64,000 nt of DNA from Eurosta solidaginis. Its lineage: Eukaryota; Arthropoda; Insecta; Diptera; Tephritidae. Each line of letters starts with the position of its first letter. Position 1 is the stretch's first letter. Made by a program: the position numbers and the translations under genes. The notes under the pieces were generated by a model. The model was not told the origin of the DNA. It did no database searches and was given only the letters and a program-made list of their open reading frames with translations. The stretch covers positions 68,544,779-68,608,778 of the forward strand of contig NC_090319.1 in the NCBI RefSeq assembly GCF_040869045.1, given 5' to 3'. Positions 22,172 through 33,480 of the stretch are shown piece by piece.

Positions 22172-23012
22172 TTACTCATCCCCTCCAGCTTTGTTATTAA
22201 GACCACCCATGCTGTTGAAACCACTAGGATCAAGATCGCAATGACGTGCAATGTGACCGAACTTCCCATATTTGAAGCATTTGATAACTCTTTCACTCCG
22301 CTTTTGCGATCCTTTCAGCGCCTCCAATATTGTGTTCATCCAGTCTGGCCTTTCTAGCTCCACACGGCGTGCTTTGAACGCTGGATAACACAGAAGCGAT
22401 GCTGTTTCCTGAATCAGAGCATGTGATACCGTTTCTGCAAATGTTGGCTTTGGGTTTGCGTATGTAGCTCGCTTTGTTTCGATGTCCCGTATGCCATTTA
22501 TAAAGCTATTAATCTTTACCCTTTCAGTGTATTCCACGGGTGCGTCCGCATTTACCAAATGGGCCAACCTTTCAACATCCGAAACAAACTCCTGCAATGT
22601 CTCATTCGCTTTTTAGTAACGGTTTGCAACTCAATTTGGTATATCTGTTTTCTATGCCCGCTTCCATAACGTCTCCCGACAGCGGCCATAAATGCTTCAT
22701 ACCTGTTCCGTTCGTACTCTGGAATCGTCTGTAAGATTTCCGCTGCAGGTCCTTCCAATGCCACGAACAGTGCAGCAACTTTATCTTCTGCATTCCAGTT
22801 TTTGCCGACGTCTTCTCAAACTGTAGCTTAAAGACCTGGAAAGGAACAGAACCGTCAAAAGAGGGTGTCTTTACCTTTGGATTACTCGCTGAAACTGCTG
22901 GGCGATTTATTTGCACCTCCTGTATACGACCTCTCAAAGCTTCTACCTCGGCCTCGATTTTTTCCTGTCGGCCACTGCAACCTTCATGAAACTGGGTTAG
23001 TTTCTCTTCCAA
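22172..23012 (-). pseudogene. Gag capsid region and altered zinc knuckle (frameshifted)
   Basis: Three overlapping frames carry consecutive parts: KVKTPSFDGSVPFQVFKLQF (from 23012), ALEGPAAEILQTIPEYERNR (22764-22552), then FVSDVERLAHLVNADAPVEY to CFKYGKFGHIARHC (22597-22172). The last is a CCHC zinc knuckle whose second Cys is Tyr, so it is probably non-functional. At least two frameshifts lie between the parts. Confidence 0.75.
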
Positions 23013-23036
23013 GCGGATATACGGACTTCCTGCTCT

Positions 23037-23459
23037 TCAAGTTGTGTAGAGATCTGAGATGATATCTGGCGCTGAAATTTGTGCCGACATTTCGGATATA
23101 CGTACCTCTTGCGCTTCCAGTTGAGATGCCAAATATGTCTTCTGTTCTTCCAATTGTGATGTTATATTTGTCTTTTGTTCTTCCAGTTGAGACGACACTA
23201 TCGATGTTTGAGCAGATATTGCAGCCAAAATCATGTTCAAGTCTGTGCTCGTAACTGTCTGCGTCACTGCCTCTTCCATTTTTGTTGTTGTCTCATCGCT
23301 ATCAATATGAAAGACGTACTGCTCAACATTAATTCCTTCCGACTCCATAGAAGCTCGTAGCCGTACTTGAAGTTCGATCTTATTGCCGGTTGTACTCAAC
23401 CCACGGTTCTCCGTCTCCTTTTGCAATTGATGGATCCTTAATTTACTTAACTTTGCCAT
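23037..23459 (-). pseudogene. Gag N-terminal region with SAP-like motif and coiled coil
   Basis: The 140-residue frame begins MAKLSKLRIHQLQKETENRG, which fits a SAP-type helix-turn-helix DNA-binding motif (residues about 3-38), as found at the start of gag in some insect gypsy-group elements. Residues about 85-130 hold three imperfect SQLEEQKT repeats predicted to be helical. It is followed by frame changes into the rest of gag, so a full protein is not made. Confidence 0.7.
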
Positions 23460-23492
23460 TTCCTAGTTGTCCTCTGGAATTTATTCAACAAT

Positions 23493-23509
23493 TCCTCTTC
23501 TGACACCAA
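23493..23509 (-). other. Primer-binding site next to the LTR
   Basis: TGGTGTCAGAAGAGG follows the LTR end after a 2-nt spacer on the minus strand. TGG at this position is the usual start of a tRNA primer-binding site. The tRNA was not identified. Confidence 0.6.
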
Positions 23510-23510
23510 T

Positions 23511-24061
23511 TGTAAAGAATTTAGTGAAATTTTTCTTATTTGCAACCTTCTGCTAACGTTCGTATCGCTAAACTTTTTAATTAAAATAACTCCAATATTC
23601 AATAATGCAAAATGGTCTTTATTAGATTACTTTGAAAATACTTCACAATAACACTTATACTTCGCAACCAATAGCGTGCTTAAATCAAATTGATTGCTGC
23701 TTACTCAGCCCTCGCTCCTTTTATACCCTCTGCTGTGTCGTTCGCATACTTCTACGCGTTTCTTCTTCTAGAATTTACTACTTAGTTACCAGCTATAAAC
23801 CTACCAACTATAAACTGCAGATGCACGTTTATAGCTTCTCGCATGGTCATATGCGCGTGTATATGTGAGTGATACTTCCACCGATGATTGCATACTTTTG
23901 TGAGTATTTCAGATATATGCATGTGTTTGCGCGTTCCTCTCCGCTGCTTGTACGTACATATGTGTAGACATAATGATTGATTTGTTTATGTACATACCGG
24001 TGACTGCTTAGTATCGGCTTAGAGATGATAGTATCCCTTAGTGTTGCTAATATTCGTCACA
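23511..24061 (-). repeat. 5' LTR of the gypsy-like element, 551 bp
   Basis: On the minus strand it starts TGTGACGAATATTAGCAAC and ends CTTTACA. A TATAAAAGG box lies near 23720. Start, end and order of blocks match the solo LTR at 25338-25935, though overall similarity is moderate. Confidence 0.8.
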
Positions 24062-24065
24062 ATAT

Positions 24066-25250
24066 AAAATAACTCCGTCCTGTGGGCAAATACTAGCAGT
24101 TTTGTAGGACCCACCTTAATTGCTGCCTCGAGATCTGGCAACTCTGCCGCGCCTTATAGCTGGCGCCTTAATGGCTTGTCATTAGTATTATAGCCAAAGG
24201 CAGGTAAAATTCAGCGGAGAAATCCAATTACAGTCCGGTATGCCTCTTTACGCTGGAAAGCTGATATCGCATGATATTCATTAAGATTTTTTCCATACGT
24301 CAGATATATAGTTGCTTTTTGGTTGGATCGTATAGGTTGTTAAGTGCGATGCATAGCTTCATTCAGCCGTACGAAAAAGTAATGTGGGTATCTTTCTTAC
24401 TAAATAACATAATAAAATTGTATCCGTAATACCAATATTCTAGACCTTATCGCTGATTTGAGGGCTATATTTGGCACTCCACCCGGTCCTGGCGGCTTAC
24501 TGTTAGCAAATCTTTGTGTTGCATCCAGTACCTGCTGCTAGAATATATCTGGGATTTCCATACCTTCGAGGTCCTCACTTTGATAGGTCCAGTAATCTTT
24601 TGTCGGAAAAGATCGGCACTATCCATCAGATCCTTGAAGCACGCTCCCTTGGTCTTTTTTATAGCATTTTTAGTCGCCATATCGTGGCGACGATCGTGCC
24701 CTCTGTGCCCTTCGGCGTGCTTTATGGCATTTTCTATGCTCCTCCGCTATTTCCTCGTTCCACCAGTATACCGAAGTCCGACCATTACATAGTATCATAC
24801 GCCATACTTAATGACTTAGATACCGACAGATCTTCCGCATGTGTCCTTCGTATTATGGCATCTTTCCATAAAACATCAAATGCTTCTTGTTCAAAAAGGT
24901 GTAGTTTCCATATTCTTCTTTGCAGTTGTGCTGTTCTGTGCTTGGTGAAATTTCCACTAGCTCTAGGCTAATAGCTTTGTGGTCGCTGTGTGTAGACGTC
25001 ACTGATGCACCATTTTGTACTTCTCGCTATTTCGTTGCTAGCAAACGTGAGATCTATAACGGAGCGTCTATTGCTAGTGTCGAATGCATATTTCCATAGC
25101 TCATTTTGAAATTCTAGCCTCAGGTGTGTAAGGCTTTCGAGAAGAACTCTACCTTTATCTATAGTTTTACATCTACCCCATACAGTGAGAAGTGAGAATC
25201 ATGTTCTCAAACTTTGTGCTTGTCATGCTTAGAGGTGCATAGCGACTAAA
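24066..25250 (-). pseudogene. Non-LTR relic: endonuclease end, RT start and C-terminal tail (R1-like)
   Basis: On the minus strand: IDLTFASNEIARSTKWCISD, then after a one-base shift SDHKAISLELV, the C-terminal motif of apurinic-type endonucleases (about 25060-24950). Next VYWWNEEIAEEHRK (about 24775) and SKPPGPGGVPNIA (about 24490), the usual start of the RT domain. Most of the RT is missing, and the sequence at about 24150-24070 resembles the end of the ORF (LPDLEAAIKV, LLVFAHRTEL). Internal deletion plus frameshifts. The clade is inferred from motif style only. Confidence 0.65.
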
Positions 25251-25337
25251 AATGTATATTCTTTTCATTTTTGCCCACGTGAATCCAGCCACTGGGGGTG
25301 CCATTTTTCCTTTTCTAATAGTCTATTCTTATTATAT

Positions 25338-25935
25338 TTTCACGGATATTAGCATCCCTAAGCTATACCATCACTAAGGCGATGCTAAGCGATGTTCACG
25401 TCAATAATCAAATCATGTATACACATATATAAGGCAGCCGAGAGATGTCACACACAGATGTATTTACTTATACGCCTATGTGTGTGCGAGAGATTGTAAA
25501 CTACAAACTCACATACATCTGAGAGACGCTGAAAAGTAGAAAATTGTAAACAAATAGAAACTATATGAGAACTATAAACACTCGAAATAGTTGGTAAGTT
25601 CTGGAAATAGAAGAGCCTAGATGTATGCAGCGTAAACTATAAAAGCGGCACAAGCGAGTAAAATGGAATTCAGTTTGATTTGAGTTGTCAAGCAGTTGCG
25701 ATTAAGACGATATCTAGCGAGCAATAGCAGTATTATTTTGAATAGTAGAGTTTCATTGAGCTATCAATCAGCGTGGTTATTAAGCAAGCTATTCGTTGCA
25801 CAGTTTGTTATTGTGAAGTACTTTAATAAAGGCCATTTTGCATTATTACAAATTGGAGTTATTTATTCAACAGTTTAGTGATTCGAACTTAGCAGAGGAT
25901 TGCAAATAAGAGGATTTGCAAGCAAATTCGTTACA
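25338..25935 (+). mobile_element. Solo LTR of the gypsy-like family
   Basis: Start (CACGGATATTAGCATC) and end (GCAAGCAAATTCGTTACA) match the LTR at 23511-24061 in opposite orientation. ATAT flanks it at 25334-25337 and 25936-25939, a 4-bp target duplication. A TATAAAAG promoter box lies near 25638 and AATAAA near 25822. The first bases read TTT instead of TGT. It probably arose by LTR-LTR recombination. Confidence 0.8.
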
Positions 25936-25939
25936 ATAT

Positions 25940-26620
25940 CATTATTCATTTTTAGAAATATGCTTTCCTGCAATTTGCTTGGGGAAAAGGGCCCGTGCTA
26001 AGTGTACTAAGTCTGCATGCCCTTGAGCACAAATATCTAGTGATAAAACTTTTGGAAAAAGTATCGATAACTGTACTCATTTAAAATACTCGAATCAAAG
26101 TATCGATGCTGGTACTCATACTCAGTCAACCCAATTGTATGATCTTACATGTATTTTAAGGAATGTCACGAACATTAAATGATTTAAAAGATTTTTGCTC
26201 GACTTAAGGTATTTAAAAAAGAAGTTTTTACAGCTAGAAAAGCAAGCACTTCGAAGGTATTTCTCCCATGAAAAGATTTCTAGTGCAAATTTATCTGCCT
26301 TGAAAGTTTAGAGTAGCACGACGCAAATTGGAAGAGAAGCTCGGTATAACATCTCCTCGGAGGAAAATTACGTTAAGTATTTTTTATGGCATTCAAAATT
26401 TCGTGGAGAGATTAACTAAATAGAAGGGGATAAGAACGATTTTCCAATTTTTGGAAATTTTGTACTTTGCACTACCATATCTCTACTGGAAATTTGGCCA
26501 AGATTAAAGCTATAAGCCCCCTTTTTTTAAAGCAGGCATGGTTCTTATCCGCTTTTGATCGGATCTATATATAATACCAAGCCGCCGGATAACAAAGTGA
26601 TAACAAGGGCTTTTGAAGTA
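25940..26620. other. Diverged HINE-like or unassigned sequence
   Basis: At 26290-26370 a plus-strand SINE 3' fragment is visible (AGCACGACGCAAATTGGAAG, CTCCTCGGAGG). From about 26410 to 26620, and continuing at 28318-28610, words such as CACCACGCCCATTT, GTGGGCGCGG and AATCCGATTTCG suggest a diverged rolling-circle element. The 1.7-kb TA element at 26621-28317 split it. Confidence 0.4.
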
Positions 26621-28317
26621 CACTGAAAGAAAAAGACTGGTAAAATCAACCGAAATACGGGTCAATTCAACCGAAATTTCTATTAATTTTAATCCATTGC
26701 ACCAAGATGTTGAATCAACTGCGCACAAATCGTTGATTCGCAATTGAACGTTTTTGTAGTCAAATGAACAAAAAAAAGTTGTTCCGACAGCTTTGTACTG
26801 AAGTACCTATGTTGCCATATAAATAAATAAATGTAAGGCGCGATAACCTCCGATGATATCTAAAACGGAGCTTCTCTTCCAATTTGCGTCGTGCTCCTCT
26901 TGATTTTCCCTACAAATTGGCCGGACGGGACCAACGTGTTTTATGCCGACTCCGAGCAGCATCTGCGAGTCAGATGCGTTTTCACTGAGAGCTTTTCATG
27001 GCAGAAATACACTCGGAGCGCTTGCGAACACTGCCGAGGGGCGACCTCGCTTAGAAAAATTTTCTTCTAATTGAAAAACCTTATTTCTAAAATTTTGATG
27101 TTGGTTTGCCCGGGGTGCGAACCCAGGGCATACGGTGTGGCAGGCGGAGCACGCTACCATCACACCACGGTGGCACTTACTAACCGAACGTCAATTGGGC
27201 TTACATCAAATATGCTGGCACACATTAAACATTATACACTTTATTATTTTGTTTTATTAAACGCACTTTCGCCAAATTTTATCTTTTATTTATTTAATTT
27301 ATAGTTTTGAACTTCGCTTTGCAAATAGAAATGAAAATATTAGTCACAAAACTGTTTCTCAATCTTTCAGTTGCAGCTCAGCTCATTCTCAATTTCTTCG
27401 CATGTAGTTGCCACACTTGATTGTTTCGAACAAAACTTTTAGTATAAATGTTTGAAATAACATTTTAAATAGAGAACTTGTAAGTTATAGAAAAGTAAAG
27501 AATCAAATCGCAGGAAGGTAATTCACCACTGGAGTAACTTTACATGTAATTCGGCAAGTTTAATTTTCGTAACACTTTAAGTTGAAACGATTCCAAAACA
27601 ACTCAAACTTTTATGTTGTCGGAAACATCAACATTAAAAAAGAATGTTTTTTATTATCTTATTAAATTCGTTCGCGTGAGTGAAAATTCGTAAAAACTTG
27701 AATAAAATGTTACTAACTTTGTGAAAAATCCTGTTCGTTCAAATAAAACTTTGGCAACAAAAGGGCGCAATTTTGCATTTCGCTTAGAGGAGAAGTTGCA
27801 AAATTGTACCCGATAAATAGGTGTCCCTGTATCTCATAATTTTTTGCACAGTGAATTCAAAAAAGGGTTTTTCGTTTTGTATTGATAACTGAAAAACTAG
27901 CTTTTTGTTGTTTTCCCATTTTGTGTGTTTTTTCGATTTGGTGGTTTCCTTATTTTGGTATTTTTTTTTTTAACAAGTGGCACCATCGTCATAAGTACAA
28001 AGTAGAGAGCGCAGTGAGCGCAAAATTCTCTTTGAAATTTGCTCGTGTATTGCGATCAACAGATGTTGAAATGACCAATGAGATCAGTTGTGTTAACAGA
28101 AAAATCAGTTAGATTGATCAGGAATCTGTCAATTTTACAGAATTTTGTTAACATAAGAGCGACAGTTTTTCTCCTGTTGAAATGACTAAACTAATTTGAT
28201 CGTTTGACAAAGAACTCGATCGAATTAACCGTAATTCGATCAATTTCACCGAATCTCCGTTAAGTCAAGAACAGCAGAACCGATTTGTTGATTTTACTAG
28301 CACCTTTCCTTTCAGTG
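26621..28317 (+). mobile_element. TA-target DNA transposon, copy 1 (1697 bp), carrying a SINE
   Basis: Ends are CACTGAAAG...CTTTCAGTG, with a longer imperfect inverted match including GTAAAATCAAC. It is flanked by TA on both sides. Both termini hold many TCAACCGAAAT / TTGATTTTA-type subterminal words. No transposase frame was found. A SINE lies inside at about 26831-27174. Strand is nominal. The TA target suggests the Tc1/mariner/IS630 group, as inference only. Confidence 0.75.
26831..27174 (-). mobile_element. tRNA-derived SINE, full length, inside TA element copy 1
   Basis: On the minus strand the head reads GTGTGATGGTAGCGTGCTCC (A-box-like, near 27160) and CTGGGTTCGCACCCCGGGC (B-box-like, near 27115). 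The body has CACTCGGAG and GCCGACTCCGAG-type blocks and the tail is (ATTT)n at about 26821-26832. The SINE sits at the same place in TA element copy 2. Confidence 0.8.
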
Positions 28318-28610
28318 TACGGCTTGCAAAACTGGCGGCACCACGCCCATTTAAAAAAATTGTAATTAATTTATATTGTACATCGTAGCTTTTTTAACCA
28401 CTCATCGAATTTCAACACTTCATTAGTAATTGATAAACCATTTTTGAAAGTGGGCGCGGATATAATCCGATTTCGACCACTTTCAATCCCAATAGAACGA
28501 AAAACTCTATTGCATGACAAGTTAAAATGTATTGAAATTTTATGGGGTAACCAATTTTTCATAATTTGCTTCAGTTAGTGGTTCTGAACAATAAACACAG
28601 ACATAGACAT

Positions 28611-28914
28611 ACAAATCGTCTCTCATCCTAGCATTATCAAAAAGTTGGTATAAGTCAAATGCGGAGCTTTTACCGCATCGTTGACGTTCTCAGTTTATGC
28701 TCAAGATATGGTGTCAAAGGATTGAACTTTGTTGATTTAAAAAATTGTAAGGTGGGTTTCGTCGAAGGCTGGGGTAGCACTCAGCTAATCCAGAGTCGAT
28801 AAAGTACACCTATTTCCTTTTGAAATGAACACACGTCGATTTGTTGTTGGTATTATGGTAAAACACACACACCGTTGCAGAGAGGTAGACCTGGCCGAGA
28901 AATGGAAGGTGGAC
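28611..28914. other. Unassigned sequence
   Basis: It lies between the diverged rolling-circle remnant and the minisatellite. Nothing recognised. Confidence 0.35.
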
Positions 28915-29520
28915 TGTAACCGAAGGTTGGTGAGTCGGTGGATCGATTTCCGGAGGTTGGTGTAATCGATGCACGTCACAAGTGGGCAGCTGGTGGATTG
29001 CAGCGGTCCAGTGGATATAGCTGGTGGATCGTTGGATCGGTTTCCAAGTAACCGAAGGTTGGTGAAACCGATACACTTCGTTGGTTGACGATTTGGTGGA
29101 TTCCGACGGATTGGTGAATACGGAGGGGGGTTGTTGGATCTATTTCCAAGCGACCGAAGGTTGGTGCAACCGATACAAGCCCCTGGTCGGTGAATACGGA
29201 GGGTGATCGTTGGATCGATTTCCAAACAACCGAAGGTTGGTGAAACCGATACAAGCCCCTGGTTGACGAGTCGGTGGATTACGGCGGGTCGGTGAATACG
29301 GCTAGTGTATTCCGGTGAGTCGGTGGACACGGCAGGTGAATCGTTGGATCGATTTTCAAGCAACCGACGGTTGATGAAATCGATACAAGTCACTGTTTCA
29401 CAAGCTGGTGACTATGGTGAGCCGGATGGTGGATCGATTTCCGAGCAACCAAAGGTTGGTGAAACCGATACACGTCACCAATTAATAAGGTGGCGACTAC
29501 CGGTGAACCGGGAGTTAGTT
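28915..29520. repeat. Irregular minisatellite, six units of about 75-130 bp
   Basis: The core GATCGATTTCCAA, then CAACCGAAGGTTGGTGAAAC and CGATACAAG, recurs with core positions near 28919, 29050, 29153, 29229, 29363 and 29449. Intervening GACGAGTCGGTGGAT-type sequence varies in length. The 202-residue minus-strand frame (28785-29393) and two shorter frames over the same stretch are translations of this repeat, open in several frames at once. Confidence 0.85.
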
Positions 29521-30470
29521 ACTGAACCCAATTTATTCGGTAGTATCTTCCCGTAGATAGGGAGATGACTCACCAGTGTCGGAGGGAAACTGTGAGGTGG
29601 AAATTAAATCTCCTCACTCACTACTCCCTGGACACACCAAAAAGGAAGCGACCAAGGTCGCCTATTTCGCACAGGAGCGAAAGTACCAGACAAGGTAATG
29701 ATATCCGCTCATACGCATGGGGTGCGGATCTTACCTTGCTGAGGGTTGAGCTCTCGCTAATCATAAAACGCAAATTATTTGTACTTAAGTCGAAGTGGAT
29801 ATGAAAGTGTTGAGAATTAGACGCAGTCTTAGCTAGACGATCGGTGCGCGAATGAAATGCTTGCCCTTTATTACTTGCACTTGTCCGTGCCAGTTATTCG
29901 CTTGCCGCCAGCTGTTACAGTGGTGGTGTATGAAATGGGGACAGTGCATTGGTTACAGTGGGGTGCATGTAGAAAATTCTTGTAATGCAGGTAAAAGCGG
30001 CATTACAAAATGTAGACCATCAGCACTTGGTAAAGTAACGGGGAAAAGTATCGAGGTAAAGTATCTATACTTTACTCAGTGCTTGAAAACAGCATCGAGT
30101 ACGAAATACTCGCACGGTATTCGTATTGTTCAATCGCTATAGATACCCGAGTATTTAAGGGATATAAGAAATCGCTTATTGAGATTTTTGATTTCGAAAT
30201 TGGAGTTTATTGTTAAATGACACCCTCACAAATTAAAATAACAATAAATAAAAAAAAACTATTAAACTAAAAGCTACTAACTCATAAAATACATATCTAG
30301 CCGTGAGTAAGTCACAATAAAGTTAATAAAATCTTAATAAAATAGCAATAAAAAAGTCACTAAAGCTCATACGCACCTTAAAACATTACAAATATTGTAC
30401 ATACATACGCATACATGTACCTACATACTTAAATACATATTCTTGTATGCGCATGCGCTTAAAGACAATA
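29521..30470. other. Unassigned sequence
   Basis: The first 250 bases are GC-richer and apparently single copy. From 30180 the stretch is very AT-rich with TACATA-type microsatellite sequence. No domain was recognised in frames at 29305-30142. Confidence 0.35.
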
Positions 30471-30891
30471 GGGGGACTCATGATAGCATATAAACTTATA
30501 AGGTGTAAAAGTATATCCATTTACACACGCGGTTACATGAACGCACCTAGTAATACTCTTGATAAACTTGATTGTTTATCAGCTGTATTATTGCCAAACA
30601 ATTTTTTTTGATTGTTATAAAAATTAAAAAATACCAAGATTAAGTGAAAAATCAAAACTAAAACGCCTTTACTTGCTGATGTTGGAGATTTCTGGTGAAA
30701 ATGCCGGCTGTAATGTTTGCAAGGTTGCATTCCTTTGAGTTTACCGCGTTTACACAATGAAATGTGCGCGTAAATTTATACAAATTGTGTAAATTATTTT
30801 TCATACAAAATTTGACAGCTCGTTTACGCACTAGATAAATTTATACGTTTACACACTTTATAAGGCATTTATACGGTTACATGAGTCCCCC
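30471..30891. mobile_element. TA-target MITE, 421 bp
   Basis: Ends are GGGGGACTCATG...CATGAGTCCCCC. A looser inverted match extends inward (TATAAA, CTTATAAGGTGTAAA). TA flanks it on both sides (30469-30470, 30892-30893). The interior is AT-rich without coding potential. Confidence 0.85.
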
Positions 30892-30893
30892 TA

Positions 30894-31434
30894 ATTTAAA
30901 TTGACCATGATCGGGTCACAGAATCCACTTAAAATCATCACAAAAATCAAATCAATTTTATATTTGTAGTTGCCGACATACGAAGAGCACAAAAGTTAAG
31001 TTACATTTCAGCTGCTGAACCACGAAGATAAACTAATTCATGGATACAAATCAAGATCGGGAAATGAAGACAGAGCATACGAGTAGAATGTAGAATGCAG
31101 AAAGCGCATAAGAGCGCAACAACGATTAAGAGGTGCCAATGCGATTGCCGACTGGCGCTGCATTGATGTTAAAACTCTATTCGTTGTTGTTGTTGTTTTG
31201 CTCATATAAATTTTTTGATCTTATGATCGAGGTAATGAGCCGATCGCATTATCCACCTACTTAGCCGATGCTGGAACGGTAATGCACCGCATTATAAAAT
31301 ACATGCGTACATACAGTAGCGAACACTTAAATAGCAGTGATAATTTTTAACAAATTTCGGCAATTAAACTCTTTTTATATTTAAAAAAAAACGTCCATGA
31401 ATTTTGTAACTCAAACTACGCAAACCAAATAAAA
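30894..31434. other. Unassigned sequence with (GTT)n
   Basis: Apparently single-copy sequence with GTTGTTGTTGTTGTT near 31182. No gene recognised. Confidence 0.35.
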
Positions 31435-33252
31435 CAAGTAAGGAAGGCTAAGTTTGGGTGTAACCGAACATAACATACTCAGCTGAGAACTTTGGAGACA
31501 AAATAAGGGAAAATTACCATTTAGCAAAATGAACCTAGGGTAACCCTGGAATGTGTTTGTATGACATGGGTTTCAAATGGAAGGTATTAAAGAGTATTTT
31601 AAAAGGGAATGCGCCATAATTCTATAGGTGGACGCAATTTCAGGATATCGCCATAAAGGTGGATCAGGGTTGACTCTAGAATGCGTTTGTACGATATGGG
31701 TACCAAATTAAAGGTATTAATGAGGATTTTAAAAGGGAGTGGCCCTTAGTTGTATGTGTGAAGGCGTCTTCGAGATATCGACCGAAATGTGGACCACGGT
31801 GACCCAGAACATCATCTGTCAGGGATCGCTAATTTACTTACATATGTAATACCACAAACAGCTTCGAGCATTCAATTCGGCTTCGATTTCGCCCCGCAGA
31901 ACTTTTTCATTTTCTTCTACTTAATATGGTACCCATTATACAAAGTTTTTTCTAAAGTTATATTTTGCGCCAAAAACACAATCCAATCGTTTTTTTTTAA
32001 TTTTCGGTATCGAAAAGGTATGCGCGATCATAGTCGGATTTCGCCCATTTTTAATACCAAGATAAAGTGAGTTCAGATAAGTACGTGGACTAAATATAGT
32101 AAATATATATCGATTTTTGCTCAAGTTATCGTGTTAACGACCGAGCGGAAGGACAGACGGTCGACTGTGTAGAAAAACTGGGCGTGGCTTCAACCGATTT
32201 CGCTTATTTTCACAGAAAACAGTTGCCATCATAGAGTCTATGCCCATACCAAATTTCACAAGTATTGGTAAATTTTTGTTCGACTTATGGCATTAAAAGT
32301 ATTCTAGACAAATTAAATGAAAAAGGGCGGAGCCGCGCCAGTTTTGAAATTTTCTTTTATTTTTTTATTTTGTTGCACCACATCATTACTGGAGTTGAAT
32401 GTTGACATAATTTACTTATATACTGTAAAGATATTCAATTTTTTGCTAAAATTTGACTTAAAACAAATTTTTTTTTTAAGTGGGTGTGTTCTTCTTCCGA
32501 TTTTGCTAATTTTTATTTAGCACATATATAGTAATAGTAATAACGCTGCTGCCAAATTTCGTTATGATATCTTCAACGACTGCCAAATTACAGCTTGGAA
32601 AACTTTTAAATTACCTTTTAAAAGTGGGCGATGGGTCTACCACGTTATCCTCAAAATCAAAATCCCCAAAACAAAATCCCCAAATCAAAATCCCCAAACT
32701 CATAATCCCCAGCACAAAATCCCCATTTTATGTGTGAAATAAATTCAAATTAGGTTTAAAATCGCCGCGACCAAAAAAGGCTAATAATCCATACCAATTT
32801 TCTGCATAGGCGACCTTCGGCCGCGTTTATAAAAAATAACCCTGGGCTAGGCCATGCCAAGTCCGGGTGTATAGTATAATGTCCTTCTGCGTAGTACACG
32901 CTTCTGTTAGCTTGTTCGAATTAGAGCGACTAGCAGTCCTATATATGGATAAGTAAAAATATGTATTGCCAAAACGTGAATATATATAGTTATACATACA
33001 TAAATATGAATGAAAGAGGAAAGAGATAATGCTGTTTTTTACACGGTAACTGGGATTTTGTGTTAGGGGAATTTGATTTTGGGGATCTTGAATTTGGGGA
33101 TTATGTGTTTGGGTATTTTTTTTTCTTTGGGGATTTTGTGTTTGGGTATTTTTTTGGGAGTTTCATGGCACTCCCGTGGGCGGTGCCACGCCCATTGTCC
33201 AAAATTTTACTAATTTTCTATTCTACGTCATAAGGCCAACCCACCTACCAAG
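31435..33252 (-). mobile_element. HINE copy D, interrupted and 5'-truncated
   Basis: The minus-strand 3' end with hairpin (GTTCGGTTACACCCAAAC, one stem base changed) starts at 31435. Interior blocks follow in the usual order to the CCCACCTACCAAG stretch, where it breaks at about 33252 into a Jockey-like fragment. A foldback element interrupts it at 32633-33175, and the HINE sequence resumes across the duplicated target. Confidence 0.75.
32633..33175. mobile_element. Foldback element with CAAAATCCCC-repeat arms
   Basis: The left arm is a short tandem array of AAAATCCCCAAA units (32648-32730). The right arm is the inverse, TTTGGGGATTTTG units (33045-33150). The interior is unique. Outer ends GGGTCTACCACG and CATGGCACTCCC are partly inverse. 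Flanks GTGGGCGAT (32624-32632) and GTGGGCGGT (33176-33184) form a likely 9-bp duplication of HINE sequence. Arm structure and duplication length resemble Drosophila Foldback elements, which belong to the Mutator group. Confidence 0.75.
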
Positions 33253-33480
33253 AGGCATATAAACCAACGCATCAGATTGCTTGTGGATGAACACAAGCGG
33301 TCGAAATGGGAGGAGCATCTAAGTCGTTGTAACCTATCTGACTGTGTGAGTAAGCTTTAGTCCACCGTAAAGTCCCTATCGAATCCGTCCAAGCACAACG
33401 ACAAAATTTCCATCGCCTTTGGCGATAAATTGCTGTCGGATGCGAAAAATAGGGCAAAGCACAGCTACAACAACAACAAA
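33253..33480 (+). pseudogene. Jockey-type ORF2 fragment (endonuclease-RT linker)
   Basis: The frame reads INQRIRLLVDEHKRSKWEEH, then LSRCNLSDCVSKL, one stop, STVKSLSNPSKHNDKISIAF, then GDKLLSDAKNRAKHSYNN. This is the conserved linker between endonuclease and RT in insect Jockey-group elements. It ends in (CAA)n, where it meets a minus-strand non-LTR relic. Confidence 0.7.

Larger units (their letters stand above)
21571..24061 (-). mobile_element. LTR retrotransposon (Ty3/gypsy-like), 3'-truncated
   Basis: On the minus strand: 5' LTR (24061-23511), primer-binding site, leader, gag (from 23459), zinc knuckle, then part of a protease-like domain ending near 21674. Reverse transcriptase, integrase and the 3' LTR are missing. 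The sequence bordering the LTR start is ATAT (24062-24065), the same target word as for the related solo LTR at 25338-25935. It lies immediately next to a non-LTR relic. Confidence 0.8.

Noticed and set aside
28785..29393. 202-residue minus-strand open frame
   Set aside because: It follows a minisatellite, is open in more than one frame, and its translation is just the repeated unit.
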